In this document: piece after piece, positions 33,325 through 42,486 of the stretch
How positions within the stretch are numbered: position 1 is the first letter of the stretch
Layout of the letters: every line of letters begins with the position of its first letter
NCBI GenBank assembly: GCA_025766275.1
Contig: JAFKAC010000030.1
Location: forward strand, 372,001 to 436,000
Direction of reading: 5' to 3'
Origin: Lactarius indigo
Lineage: Eukaryota; Basidiomycota; Agaricomycetes; Russulales; Russulaceae
DNA: 64,000 bases
Program-made: the position numbers and the translations under genes
The notes under the pieces: model-generated
The model's input: the letters and a program-made list of their open reading frames with translations, nothing else
Database searches by the model: none
Told to the model about the DNA's origin: nothing

Positions 33325-34100
33325 TGTAGCGGTATGACTTATCGCGTACAACTAGACCAAGGTGAGATTAGCGAACTGAACTGGTGGCACACCCAAGCCT
33401 AGCGCGGAGACAAGTCACGCGCCGAACGTACAGTCACAGCGGAGGTTAGACACACGTGAGGACTTTATACAAGTCCGAAAGTCAGGTGATCACGCTGTGG
33501 CACGCTGAGTGGAGAACCAAGAGGACAAGTTAACATTGGTGAAGAGTAAGGGAGTACAGTGGAATACGCACCTGAGTGGAGAACCAAGAGGACAAGTTGG
33601 TTCCACTCAGGACGCTACATGAGGGTTTATATACTATGCTGCGGCTGAGTTCGAATTACTACTAAACCTTGTTACTAAAGGTACGTGTAATAGTAATGAG
33701 TCAGACGCTGACGCGTCGTTTCTAATAATAGCGTAATCTATTGTGCTGACTGATGCACAGTCATTAACGCTGACAGAACAATGACGTGTCCTTATCTATG
33801 AGTCACAACCCTATGACAATCGTGGTCTAGAACTATCTAGAATGTTCCCTGCTTATCGTCCAATGAGAAACTACTATACTAATGAGGAAGGTGACCTAGA
33901 AAGGTAACATCCAATAAGGAGGTTACTATCCCAGGGTCACGTGCTTGTGGGTGCACATGTTGGCATCACGTGACTAACCATCTTATCATATCTAATGATA
34001 AGGACTGGGATGTTTGAGCACAACGTTGGAGTCTCATATCTCCACCAAATAAATCCGTAAAAATACGGAAAAATAAGGCGAAAATAGAGCGTCCGTGACA
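33325..34100 (-). repeat. GyB 5' LTR
   Basis: 776 bases matching the left copy; followed by the CCGAG target duplication on the + strand. Confidence 0.95.
33589..33633 (-). promoter_or_regulatory. GyB promoter and predicted RNA start
   Basis: TATATAAA on the - strand starts at 33633; AACTTGTCCT, complementary to the primer site, starts 35 bases downstream at 33598. The 26-base unit holding it is repeated once more downstream (33506-33531). Confidence 0.6.
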
Positions 34101-34105
34101 CCGAG

Positions 34106-34411
34106 CCCCACGTAAGCGCCACGCTGCGCCCCACGTATCCCCACGAAGATCTCGTCATCTTCGCCACAGACCGCATCACAGACCGCGCCCTCAACCGCAT
34201 CAACGACGAGACACTCACAGCGGAAGTCATGCGCTACCGTGCGGCCAGCTTTGAGCTGGAACGACTCCGGGTGAGGGTGGTGCAGCTACGAGATATGATT
34301 GCGTGTGCGCAGAGTGACAGACAGGACTCCATCTATAGGCTGGAGCGCGCCACTGCCCTCGAGCGCATCGCCGACAAACAGCGGGACTGGCCGGCAAGGG
34401 ACTTTCGGTGA
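34106..34411 (+). pseudogene. End of the GyA C-terminal domain, beyond GyB
   Basis: After removing GyB and one CCGAG, the frame joins 26080 to 34106 without a gap and reads LVIFATDRITDRALNRIND, then a charged helical stretch ending ARDFR and TGA. GyD has the same ending (IARDFQ). The stretch looks like a coiled coil (heptad-like ELERLRVRVVQLRDMI). Confidence 0.85.
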
Positions 34412-34442
34412 GTCAGGGGTCTCACGCTAAAAAGGGAGGTGA

Positions 34443-34973
34443 TGTCACGTTTCAACTCATACGGACTACACGACTGTAACCCTTACTGTACCGGTTGCAA
34501 CTACGGCGGTAAGGTAGATTAGTTGCGGACTTAACCACGGTGATACGGTAGTACGATAGGAGATACGATACGATAGCTGACTGATGATGGACGCCACTAA
34601 TACTGGTAGTAGTGGTACTTGGTTTGAGATACTTACGCGATACGTCGGACGCTACATTACGATGACTCATAGCAGCGCTTGAAAGCCTGCCCGACTTGTA
34701 TTTAAGTTGTCTTGTGAAGACCAAGATACACCATCTTGGTCTTCTTGAATCGTCACTTGTTCTCTCTCTGTCTTACTCGCATTCTCTTCCAATCATCGTT
34801 GAGAGAAGTCCGACTTCAATTGTGACTTGGATACTTGACTTGTCGGTGTACCTCCGAGTATTCACTAGGGCAAGAACTTGGACCTTTGCGTCTTCAAGTC
34901 CGTCAACCGTATATCGCTAAGTGTTGTCACTGTCACCGAGCTCAAGTCGAGCTAATGTCGTGACGACGTTACA
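34443..34973 (+). repeat. GyA 3' LTR
   Basis: Same 531 bases as the 5' LTR except for four CpG-site transitions; followed by the ATGCT target duplication. Confidence 0.95.
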
Positions 34974-35204
34974 ATGCTGCACATCTACACACATTTAGCC
35001 CATTAAGAGAAACATGTCCCCAATTACTGTGGACCCATATACAACAGCACACATCCTGCTGACATGTGTGTGACACCTTGTGACATATCACAAGTGCAAG
35101 GTCCAGTAGTAGGCACAAAGATGTTTTTCTGCTCATTTTTCCTCCTTTGGGTTCAGTTCAGGGTTCAGACCCTTCCTGAACTGAACTGAACTTTCCCATC
35201 ACTA

Positions 35205-35486
35205 CTCTGTCTATCCACCAGGTCCAATACTCACAGGACCAAGGGCCATTGCAGCCTGAGCGAAGTATCAGATAACGAAGAGTGACAAGATAGTTGATGT
35301 TAGACGGACTACACCATGTATACTTATGGTTTGAATGCATTGCACTGCAACCAGCAAGGCGCAGCATGGAGTGGGTGTTGGTGCTCATGGAGGACGTGCA
35401 TGGGCACTCATGCCAGGGATTGTTTCAGGGCACATGGGTAGGCAGCAATAGGTAGTGACTCTACTAGTGAGGTTGACGCATAGTGG
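35205..35486. other. Host spacer right of the foldback element
   Basis: No gene is supported. The stretch GGGCACTCATGCCAGGGAT... near 35400-35450 resembles 38860-38920 at moderate identity, so the two flanks of the next element share a repeat. Confidence 0.3.
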
Positions 35487-35809
35487 CATCAGGAAAAATG
35501 GGATCCTAAAAATTTTAAAAATCTTCGGAAATATGGTAATATACAAATAATTGTTATAATATCTCAAAGCTGTGAAAAATTGGCAAGATAAAGACCTCCC
35601 CCCTAATATTTTGTGAAATATTACAAAATATTTGCACAAATGAACACATGTTTGGTGTGTTTTAGACAAATGTGTCCAAACTTACATCACAACCAGAAAA
35701 TCATTTTAGTGCAAACAATGCCATTTTGTCAACTGTGGTTCATTCACAAAACAAGAATATATTTGACTAGTAAAATTACATGCAGCTACTATCTAATTAA
35801 GTATTGAGG

Positions 35810-36170
35810 TGGTGTGGGGGTTTTGCATGGCGTGTTAGGGGTGTGGGATCTTGTGCGCTGCGTTGGGGTGATGTGGTGGGTTGATAGCCATGTGGTGGTC
35901 CTGTATGCTGCATTGGGGTGATGCGGTGAGTCAGCAGTGGCAGTTGCGGGATCTTGAAGTGGCTTGACGGGATCTTGAGTAGGGTGTTGGGGCAGTGTGG
36001 CGAGTCAGTGGTGGGGTCTTGAGCACCACGTTGGGGCAACATGGGGAGTTGGTGGTGGCGGGGTCTTGCATGAGGTTGGTGGTTGCGGGGTCTTGCATGC
36101 CATGTTGAGATGGGGTGGTGGTGGTTGCAGGGTCTTGTGGCGCCAAGACGAGGCCTTTGTGCAGTGAGGG
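35810..36170. repeat. Degenerate G-rich tandem repeat
   Basis: Irregular units built from GTGGTGGGG, GGGTCTTG and GTTGGGG(C/T)(A/G) words recur about every 30-60 bases. The apparent open frames here (repeating CSRPRHH-like residues) come from the repeat and are not taken as genes. Confidence 0.6.
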
Positions 36171-36180
36171 GTGGTGGCAG

Positions 36181-36803
36181 TGATGAACAGCACACATGAA
36201 GATGATACTCACAGTGACAAAGGAGACTGTGGTGAGATATCAAGAGTGGCTGGAAGCAGCAACAGGGGGTGCGAGCAGAGTGAAGCAAGAGGTTGTCTGG
36301 CACACAAACAGTGAGAACTGATGTTATTCATTGGAGAGGAAGGAGCTTACCTGGCACACAAACAGTGAGAACTGATGTGGACCAGGAGCATACATGGTAC
36401 TCTACTTATACTCCTACAGGGAGTGACAATAGTACAATGCTAGTAACACTAGTCACAGAATACAAGGTACTGTTTTACAAACAGACAAAAGAGTGGATGC
36501 TTTGAGAACAAGGGCATGGAGAACAAGAAGAGTCCAGAGTTAAATGATATCATAGTGACATCATAATAAGGATAAAGCTAAGTATGGAACAAAGGAAAGT
36601 ACAAAGGTGTCATACAATGCACAGTCTGGATGTATGATGTCATAGAAGTACAGTGATGTCATGTATGACGCAATGATAAGTCCAGATTGTACAGATCAAA
36701 ATAGTATCTAATCTACAAGTCCTGTATATCTAATCTAAAGCAGTCCATGCTGCAAGTCCGGTCCATATGAGCTGCTAAGTGTGCAAGGGTCACTTATCAA
36801 CAG
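36181..36803 (-). repeat. Solo LTR of the CoA Copia family
   Basis: Begins TGATGAACAGCACACATGAAG and ends CACTTATCAACA like the CoA LTRs, with scattered substitutions and small gaps throughout. It is flanked by GGCAG on both sides (36176-36180 and 36804-36808), so a full element inserted and was later reduced to one LTR. Confidence 0.9.
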
Positions 36804-38316
36804 GCAGTTGGGGTGGCAATGGGGTTGGTGCAGCCACAGTGGTGGCTTGCATGCATGAGAGGTCCTGCAAGTGGAAAAACATTCAAAAAAAAAAAGAAAA
36901 AAAAAAAAAAAAACATATCTTATGCACTGGGCTGAAGCCCAGCTTGTCCTCAGCTGCATCTCCTCTTGTGTAGGCCATAGAGGTGGTCCACATGTGTGGT
37001 GGGAATGGAAGAGAAGAGAAGAAAAAAAAATCCAGGGAGAGTGAGAGGAAATGGTATGGGTGTTCACATGTTTACAGGTCAATGTGCACGTAGTGATACA
37101 CCTTCCCACGCCACATATTAAACCTTTGCTTGACAATTTTTTTCGAAGTCACCACATTCACAATCGCCACATCACTGTGCTCCCTCCTGCAATCAGATAT
37201 AGTAAGTCTTTTTTCGTCTTGCCTCTCACCATGCTGACATCCAGGCTACACCCACTGTACCCACCCACATCACCACCATCCCCACCCAGTCAGTGTGGCC
37301 TCCATTGTCATGGCATAGCCAGCGGTACTTTTCTTTTTCTTTTTCTTTTTCCTTTTCTGTTAATGGGGCACTCCAGGACCTACCACCACACCTGCTATGT
37401 GCAAGAAGACACCCAGACCCCTCTGCAACCAGTGCTGGCCACACATGCCACCACCTCAACCTTCCCTTGGCTCCAGCACCCTCCACTGTGGCTGACAATG
37501 AACTGGGCTTTGGCCCAGTGGACAAGATATGTCTTTATTTCTTCTCTTTTTCTTCTTTTCTTTTCTCATCCCACCTCTCCAGCACATGCAAGAAACACAC
37601 CCCATGCTTCTCCTCATGAGTCCCCACCGCTGCCACGCTACACATAAGACAAGACAACGGTACCATGCTGCCCCCTTCAACCACCACCACTTCTCCATAC
37701 CCGTCCACCATGCACAAGCACTGCAGCACTCCAAGAATCCAGATTTTTTTTTTTTTTCTTTTCATATTGAACTCAGCACAGGACTGTTGTCTGCCCCTAT
37801 ACGCCCACTGCCACACTGCTTGTGGCAATGCCACCACCCACACACTTGGCTCAAAATATTTAGATAAGTTTTTTCTTTTTCTTTTCTTCTTTTTACTTAT
37901 TGAACCTGCAGGCCAGGCATCACACTGCTACGCTGCCCCAGTGCCATGCTGCTGCACAGTTGTCACGTGACCAGATCACTGCTGCTGATGCTGCCACCAC
38001 CTACCTTATATTAGTTGTAGTTTATGTATTCTTATTAGTTACAATATATTATTGTTTTTTGGATGCAACACTAATTGAATGCCTTGTTTGCAACTGAGTA
38101 CTCTGCTTGTTGTGATGAAATTTTGGACATATTCACCTAAGATATGCTGAGATATGTCCGTTTATGTCAATATTTGGTAAGATTTTGCAAAATATTACTG
38201 GAAATTTGGAGGGAGGTTTTTATCTCACCTATCTTGACAATTTTGAAAAATCAGAAAACTTGCTTATTTCTTGACATATATTGCCATTTTTCTGAAATTT
38301 GTTAAATTTTTTAAAA
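36804..38316. other. Low-complexity interior sequence
   Basis: Contains an A-rich run at about 36885-36913, a TTTTTC-rich stretch near 37325-37365 and T-runs near 37742-37760 and 37868-37895. Frames on both strands are open only because of simple sequence. No gene is supported. Confidence 0.45.
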
Positions 38317-38342
38317 ATTTTAGGATCCCATTTTTCCTGATG

Positions 38343-38731
38343 GACTCCTCATTGTACTTTCATCCTTGTTCTCTTTATAGCATTATCTTTATTGTGATGT
38401 CACTATGATATCATATAGTTCTGGACTCTTCTTGTTCTCCTTCCCCTTGTTCTCAAAGTGTCCACTCCTTTGTCCCTTTGTAGAACAATACTGCCTTTGT
38501 ATTCTGTGACTAGTGTTACTAGTGTTGGACTATTGTCACCCTCTGTAGGAGTATAAGTAGAGTACCATGTACACTCCTGGTTCACATTAGTTCTCTCACT
38601 GCTGTGTGCCAGACAACTTCCCTGCTTTCACTTGCTTGACACCCCTGTGCTGCTTCTCGGTCACCATCTATATCTCACCACAGTCTTATCAGTCCACTGT
38701 GAGTATAGTTTCTATGTGTCTGTTCATCACA
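38343..38731 (+). repeat. Truncated Copia LTR relic, opposite orientation
   Basis: Reverse-complement match of the CoA-type LTR: CTATGATATCATA, GGAGTATAAGTAGAGTACCATG and CTGTTCATCA at its end correspond to the solo LTR at 36181-36803 read backwards. The start of the LTR is missing. Confidence 0.75.
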
Positions 38732-39928
38732 GTGAAGGTGGGAGAGCATGGATGTATACTGGAGGGTGTGCGTGGCTGGAATGCATAGCAGACGTTGAAA
38801 ACCTGAATGCACTGTGAAAGTGAGGTATGGCACTATGTGTGCGTTGGTGTTCACACCAGACACATATGGGTGCTCATACCGGGGATCATTACAAAGTGTC
38901 TGGATAGGCAGGAGTCAATGGTAGGTCAGCAAAGAGTAGTTATGGAGCCTGGAGATTCCAGAATATAAATGGATAAAACAAAACAGGCTATATTATGCTT
39001 GTCAAAAGTCTGGGTAAATGTTGCTTGTGTACCCTGAGTTTGTCGATCATTTCTATACACTGGATGGAAATCTCACTTTTACTGCTGACAAAATGATAGT
39101 ATATTTATAACAAAAGGCAATTTAATTGCCTTTAATCTACATGATACAAAATCTAGGAATGATGACTACATATTGCCAAATTGAATTCATATCACAAAAT
39201 CAAGCTGGAATGATATTTATTGATTTAGTTTTGTTATATCCCTTGTGAATAGAAAGACTTATCCCTTTGCCAAGATAATCCACTCAAACATAGGTTGAAA
39301 AAATACAAATCAAATAATTTTTTCTAAGTGTAATTGGCATTTCAAAATGCTAGAAGATTTTTCCCATCTACCTAAATATTTCACATGGAAAGAAACTGAC
39401 AAGCAGTCAAAACTATATTAGCACAATGCTAGATATATAATCTTGTCTTGACCATAATACAATGTCTTTGTTTTTTTAATGGTAATATGTTTTATTTTGA
39501 CATCATGTTTCACAAAGAAAAACCATAACAAAATCATATATGAAGTATTATAATAATTTTTGTGTTTTTTCAGAAGCATTTTATTATACAATATATAATA
39601 TGTTTCCATCACATCATTTTATATATTTTATTGGGATTTATCAGGGATTTATTATAACAAAATGAAATTGGTCACTGTTGGACAGGATAGGCAACAACAA
39701 GGGGAGGGGGTGCAATCAGGCCCCCCTTTCCCCTAACCTGGGTATGGGTGCTTACATTCCTGCAAGCCCCTTGGCTATGCCTAGGTATAACAACCTGGCA
39801 ACAAGAGTTTACATGCCCACACTCAAAGCAACAAGGCAGCGCACATCTGGTATCAAATGGAGAATTTTGTTCTCTAGTCTGCTAGTCATCATCTTCTTCC
39901 CAAGAAACAATTTGTCATCACAAACCCT
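38732..39928. other. AT-rich host spacer upstream of the NLR fragment
   Basis: 38775-38863 carries the reverse-strand fragment MSGVNTNAHIVPYLTFT shared with 3291-3375. From 38950 to 39670 the DNA is very AT-rich with no supported feature. 39680-39928 directly precedes the Goodbye-domain frame and may hold its promoter and 5' UTR. Confidence 0.35.
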
Positions 39929-40213
39929 ATGTCAACCCCCCTGGCAGCCACTTCACTTCTCAATTTCCAATCCATCTTCCACACTTCCCTGAACACATAT
40001 GAAAAACAGACAAAAAGGGACCTTCTTGTGCATCCACTTGCCACCAGATTACACTGCTGTGATTCTCCTGCTGACATTCTCACCATGCTTCAAGACCAAG
40101 TCCAGGAGTTTGAGCAATCTTGGACTCAGAGTGTCGACAACAGGTTGACCAAGTGGCTTGATCCAACTGTCAATGTCCTCTACACCTTTTCTGCAATGCT
40201 CAGCAGCACCTAA
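39929..40213 (+). pseudogene. N-terminal Goodbye-domain fragment of a fungal STAND/NLR protein
   Basis: ATG opens a 94-residue frame with the pattern of the basidiomycete STAND N-terminal Goodbye domain: LLNFQSIFHTSLNTYEKQTK, RDLLVHPLA, CDSPADILTMLQDQVQEFEQ, RLTKWLDPTVNVLYTFSA. In intact relatives the domain runs on with a GxGVGL-type stretch, then an NTPase and repeats; here the frame stops three codons after FSAML, six bases before an LTR end at 40220. The rest of the gene is not in the window. The likely history is truncation by retrotransposon insertion. Such proteins are proposed intracellular immune or incompatibility sensors in fungi. Identification is from memory of the family, not a search. 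Confidence 0.65.
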
Positions 40214-40219
40214 TGTTGA

Positions 40220-40290
40220 TGTAATGCCGTCACAACGTTAGCTCGACTTGAGCTTGATAAGGCGACTGTACAACTTAACTAATCACGCTG
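40220..40290 (-). repeat. Fragment of a GyD/GyA-family LTR end
   Basis: TGTAATGCCGTCACAACGTTA and the following 50 bases match the corresponding end of the GyD LTR with a few changes, then similarity stops. It lies directly after the broken NLR frame. Confidence 0.65.
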
Positions 40291-40831
40291 ATACGCCCAG
40301 CGTGCCACTAAGTGTTAATTTTCACAGATCTAAGTTAATACGACAATATGCGGCAGACCGGCCCGACCGGCCCATCAGAGTATTGCGATCGGTCACTCTC
40401 GGCGGCGGGAAGAGCGGCCCGTGGTGATGGGCCGAGACGCCCAAAGATTCTAGCCGCATATGCGAATGGTAGCCTACTGCTGCAATCACGGGTGCGGCCC
40501 CAGCGCGGGGTACGGGACGGTGCCTATATTAGCACGGTACACGTGAAAGCCCCAGAAACCAATCAGGGCCAACATGGCGAATAGCGACATACCGGAGTGG
40601 CCGAGCAGAATCACAGGCGCGGCCATGGCGCGAATAGGCAAAGCAGCACCTAGGGTTGGTAAGGCGACACCCCAGAGAAGAGCGGATCAGACCGGTGTGG
40701 GTTTAAGGCAGGAGAGTAAGATGGACGGTCAGCAAGGGAAAAGCGGCGAGGTGCAGATTTGGTTGGCGAGCGGCAGCACATAAATAGCTCTATATCACAG
40801 GTACTACAGCAGCAACCTTCGGGGAGCCCAT
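40291..40831. other. Unresolved LTR-like sequence left of GyC
   Basis: GC-rich sequence interrupted by the GyC insertion and continuing at 62800. It may be part of the LTR or leader of element E, whose gag begins at 63166, but the other LTR is outside the window so limits cannot be set. The stretch GGCCAACATGG at 40570 recurs at 63119. Confidence 0.35.
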
Positions 40832-41410
40832 TGTTATGATCCGACGCTTCGGACCTAAGCCACAGTATGTCTCCACCCTGCCTTCCCCCTTCTGTACCAT
40901 ACCTTGTTACCAAAGGAGCTACTGTTACTAGTGGCGCTGTTTCTTTGATCTGAATTTCTGTTTACTCCGTTTAGTCTCTTTGATATTGTGTGGACTTGTG
41001 TTCATGTTGTTTGGAACCTTGTCCTATATAAACCTGTACCATAGACCGTAGGAAGCCAGACTTGGCTTCGTTTGCAATCTAGCAACCTTGCCTTCGTACT
41101 TTGGTGTGACCTCGCCTTATCCCTCTCTTCTTGTGCATCCCCTACCTCAGTCCCTAACCAGGACACTTCGAAGTCTTTGCAGTTGAACTATATCAACGCG
41201 TCACACCTGTTATACTCTGTGCACTAGCAAGATCAAGTGTAGAGAAGTGTTAGACACTTCGGACGAGGAGTCCTACGTTACAGAGTAGTGCTGCACCTTG
41301 TGCCACACTTTTATCACTCGTATTTCATAGCAATAAGACAACAGAGGTCTTCGCTTGATACTTGTGTGATTCAGAACCTTTAGAACCCACGCCCCTGCTA
41401 GGGCGTAACA
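40832..41410 (+). repeat. GyC 5' LTR
   Basis: 579 bases with TG...CA ends and a TATA box at 41025. Confidence 0.95.
41025..41068 (+). promoter_or_regulatory. GyC promoter and predicted RNA start
   Basis: TATATAAA begins at 41025; AGACTTGGCTT begins 33 bases later at 41058 and is exactly complementary to 41412-41422. GAAGCC upstream and GGCTTC within it form a short palindrome over the start. Confidence 0.7.
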
Positions 41411-41411
41411 T

Positions 41412-41422
41412 AAGCCAAGTCT
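41412..41422 (+). other. GyC self-primer binding site
   Basis: AAGCCAAGTCT, one base inside the LTR, is the exact reverse complement of the predicted RNA 5' end. Confidence 0.7.
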
Positions 41423-41618
41423 ACAACTCCCAACACACCCAAGACACTACTGCCACACAGCAGAGTGGGCAACGATCCAAGAGGACGCATCAGCCAACAA
41501 CCAGACATTCCACAGAACCCAGAAACGACGGCATAGCCGGGCGACGGATCCTCCTTGACACAAGAGGCCGCTTCAGCCATCCCCTTACACAAATCAGCAC
41601 CCAAGACAGACCACAATC

Positions 41619-42486
41619 GTGGCTAGCATCAGTGTCACCTTTGAATCAGACAACGATTGGACCCCAGTCACAACCAGAACACAAGACGACCTCCCACACC
41701 ACGTTAAAAGCAGTCAACTAGGAAAAGGAGCTCGCTGGGCCACAACATCAGGCAGACCACCTTGTTACAAGTGCCTCATCAAAGGCGAACTCAGACCAGT
41801 GGAATTCATCAACAACAACTGGTACATCCTCCGATACTTTCAGAATACATACCACACCAGAGCCATAAACATCACACCACACAGATTTGCTGAAGGACTA
41901 GGCTGGTGGAACGAAGAAGACGAACAGAACCCAGAAACGCCCACCCAACAATCATCCTCAGCACCAAGAAACACTAGGGGAACATACGGACTACAACAAG
42001 ACTCATCAGAAGAAGAACCCAGCTCAGACGAAGCGGAATCACACTCAGAACTATCCCATTCCTCAGAACACCGCCTAGACATCACAGTACCCACACAAGC
42101 TTCGTCACAAGCCAGCCCCACTATCCCTATCTGGATAGAACCATCCCCAGCGGAAGAAGGATTCCCAGCCCCACTACCACCAATCAGATTGCCCTCCCCA
42201 GTCGAACCACCCCAGATCCCCATCACACCACAGCCAACACTTACCATGTCAGCCATAAACGCCACAGGCACTGGCACAGGTACCGGCTCAAGCACCGGAA
42301 CAGGAGGAACACCAACAACGAGCTCAGGAGGACTCAAAGGAGCACCCCCTACTCCGTTCACCAGAGATAGAACAGAGAGTGGTCAGTTCAAAAGAGAACT
42401 ACTACGATACATCAAGTTAAATAGCGAGAATGAACTCATCAAAGAACCTTATGCATGGGTACTATTCGCCCTTACAATGTTCAAAG
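41619..42486 (+). CDS. GyC gag, 5' part (GTG start; split by CoA)
   Basis: The frame opens after a TGA near 41560 and has no ATG until 42246. A GTG at 41619 has A at -3 and G at +4 and aligns in position with the GTG of GyA and GyD gag. The N-terminal region (RPVEFINNNWYILRYFQ) corresponds to the VEFNxxxxCW region of GyD. Then come an acidic serine-rich linker, a proline-rich part and a TG-repeat (TGTGTGTGSSTGTGG), then the start of the capsid-like domain (GQFKRELLRYIKLNSENELI). The real frame continues across CoA at 56506 with the residues MFKGPGVQ; the run-on into the LTR to 42623 is not gag. Confidence 0.8.

Larger units (their letters stand above)
26081..34100 (-). mobile_element. GyB: intact-looking chromodomain Ty3/Gypsy retrotransposon inside GyA
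   Basis: Two 776-base LTRs that look identical by eye (TGTAGCGG...CGTGACA on the + strand) are flanked by CCGAG (26076-26080 and 34101-34105). Transcribed on the - strand: 5' LTR, primer site, a leader reading frame, gag, pol with chromodomain, purine tract (reverse of 26857-26872) and 3' LTR. Gag and pol are long and uninterrupted. It is the youngest layer of this nest and could be active. Confidence 0.95.
19060..34973 (+). mobile_element. GyA: chromodomain Ty3/Gypsy retrotransposon, decayed, interrupted by GyB
   Basis: Two 531-base LTRs starting TGTCACG and ending GTTACA are flanked by the 5-base duplication ATGCT (19055-19059 and 34974-34978). Internal order is primer site, gag, protease-RT-RNase H-integrase-chromodomain and a long C-terminal domain, then a purine-rich tract (AAAAAGGGAGGTGA) before the 3' LTR. 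GyB sits inside the C-terminal domain. The two LTRs differ at four positions by eye, all transitions at CpG. Four in-frame TGA codons and one frameshift make it non-autonomous. It is closely related to GyD. Confidence 0.95.
18111..35204. mobile_element. Foldback DNA element (about 1.2 kb) split by retrotransposon GyA
   Basis: The left end TAGTGATGGGAAAGTTCAG has its inverted partner CTGAACTTTCCCATCACTA at the right end. The flanks CTCCATCT and CTCTGTCT agree at six of eight positions, which would fit an old 8-base hAT-type target duplication. Inward of the ends, 18405-18530 is the inverted match of 34980-35095, and 18540-18705 is the inverted match of 18881-19055. Without the insert the element is about 1175 bases: two arms of roughly 500 bases around a loop of about 175. 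AACTGAACC-type motifs are repeated near both ends. No transposase is encoded, so it would be non-autonomous. The hAT assignment is a guess from the TAG...CTA ends. Confidence 0.65.
35487..38342. mobile_element. AT-rich element with inverted ends, holding a Copia solo LTR
   Basis: CATCAGGAAAAATGGGATCC at the left end has its reverse complement at the right end, and the inverted match continues inward for about 200 bases with mismatches (the GACCTCCCCCC and GGGAGGTTTTTATC stretches pair). No target duplication was found and no transposase is readable. The interior holds a G-rich tandem repeat, a solo Copia LTR and low-complexity A- and T-rich runs. It could also be two inverted copies of a dispersed repeat rather than one element. 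Confidence 0.45.

Noticed and set aside
35797..36303. 168-codon reverse-strand frame as a gene
   Set aside because: The residues repeat with the underlying G-rich tandem repeat and the frame runs into the solo Copia LTR.
37051..37970. Overlapping frames in the AT-rich element interior
   Set aside because: Low-complexity T- and CA-rich sequence open on both strands at once; no domain or splice pattern.
41362..41721. 119-codon frame across the GyC LTR end and leader
   Set aside because: It starts inside the LTR, is in a different frame from gag, and the same start recurs at 62751 without the rest.
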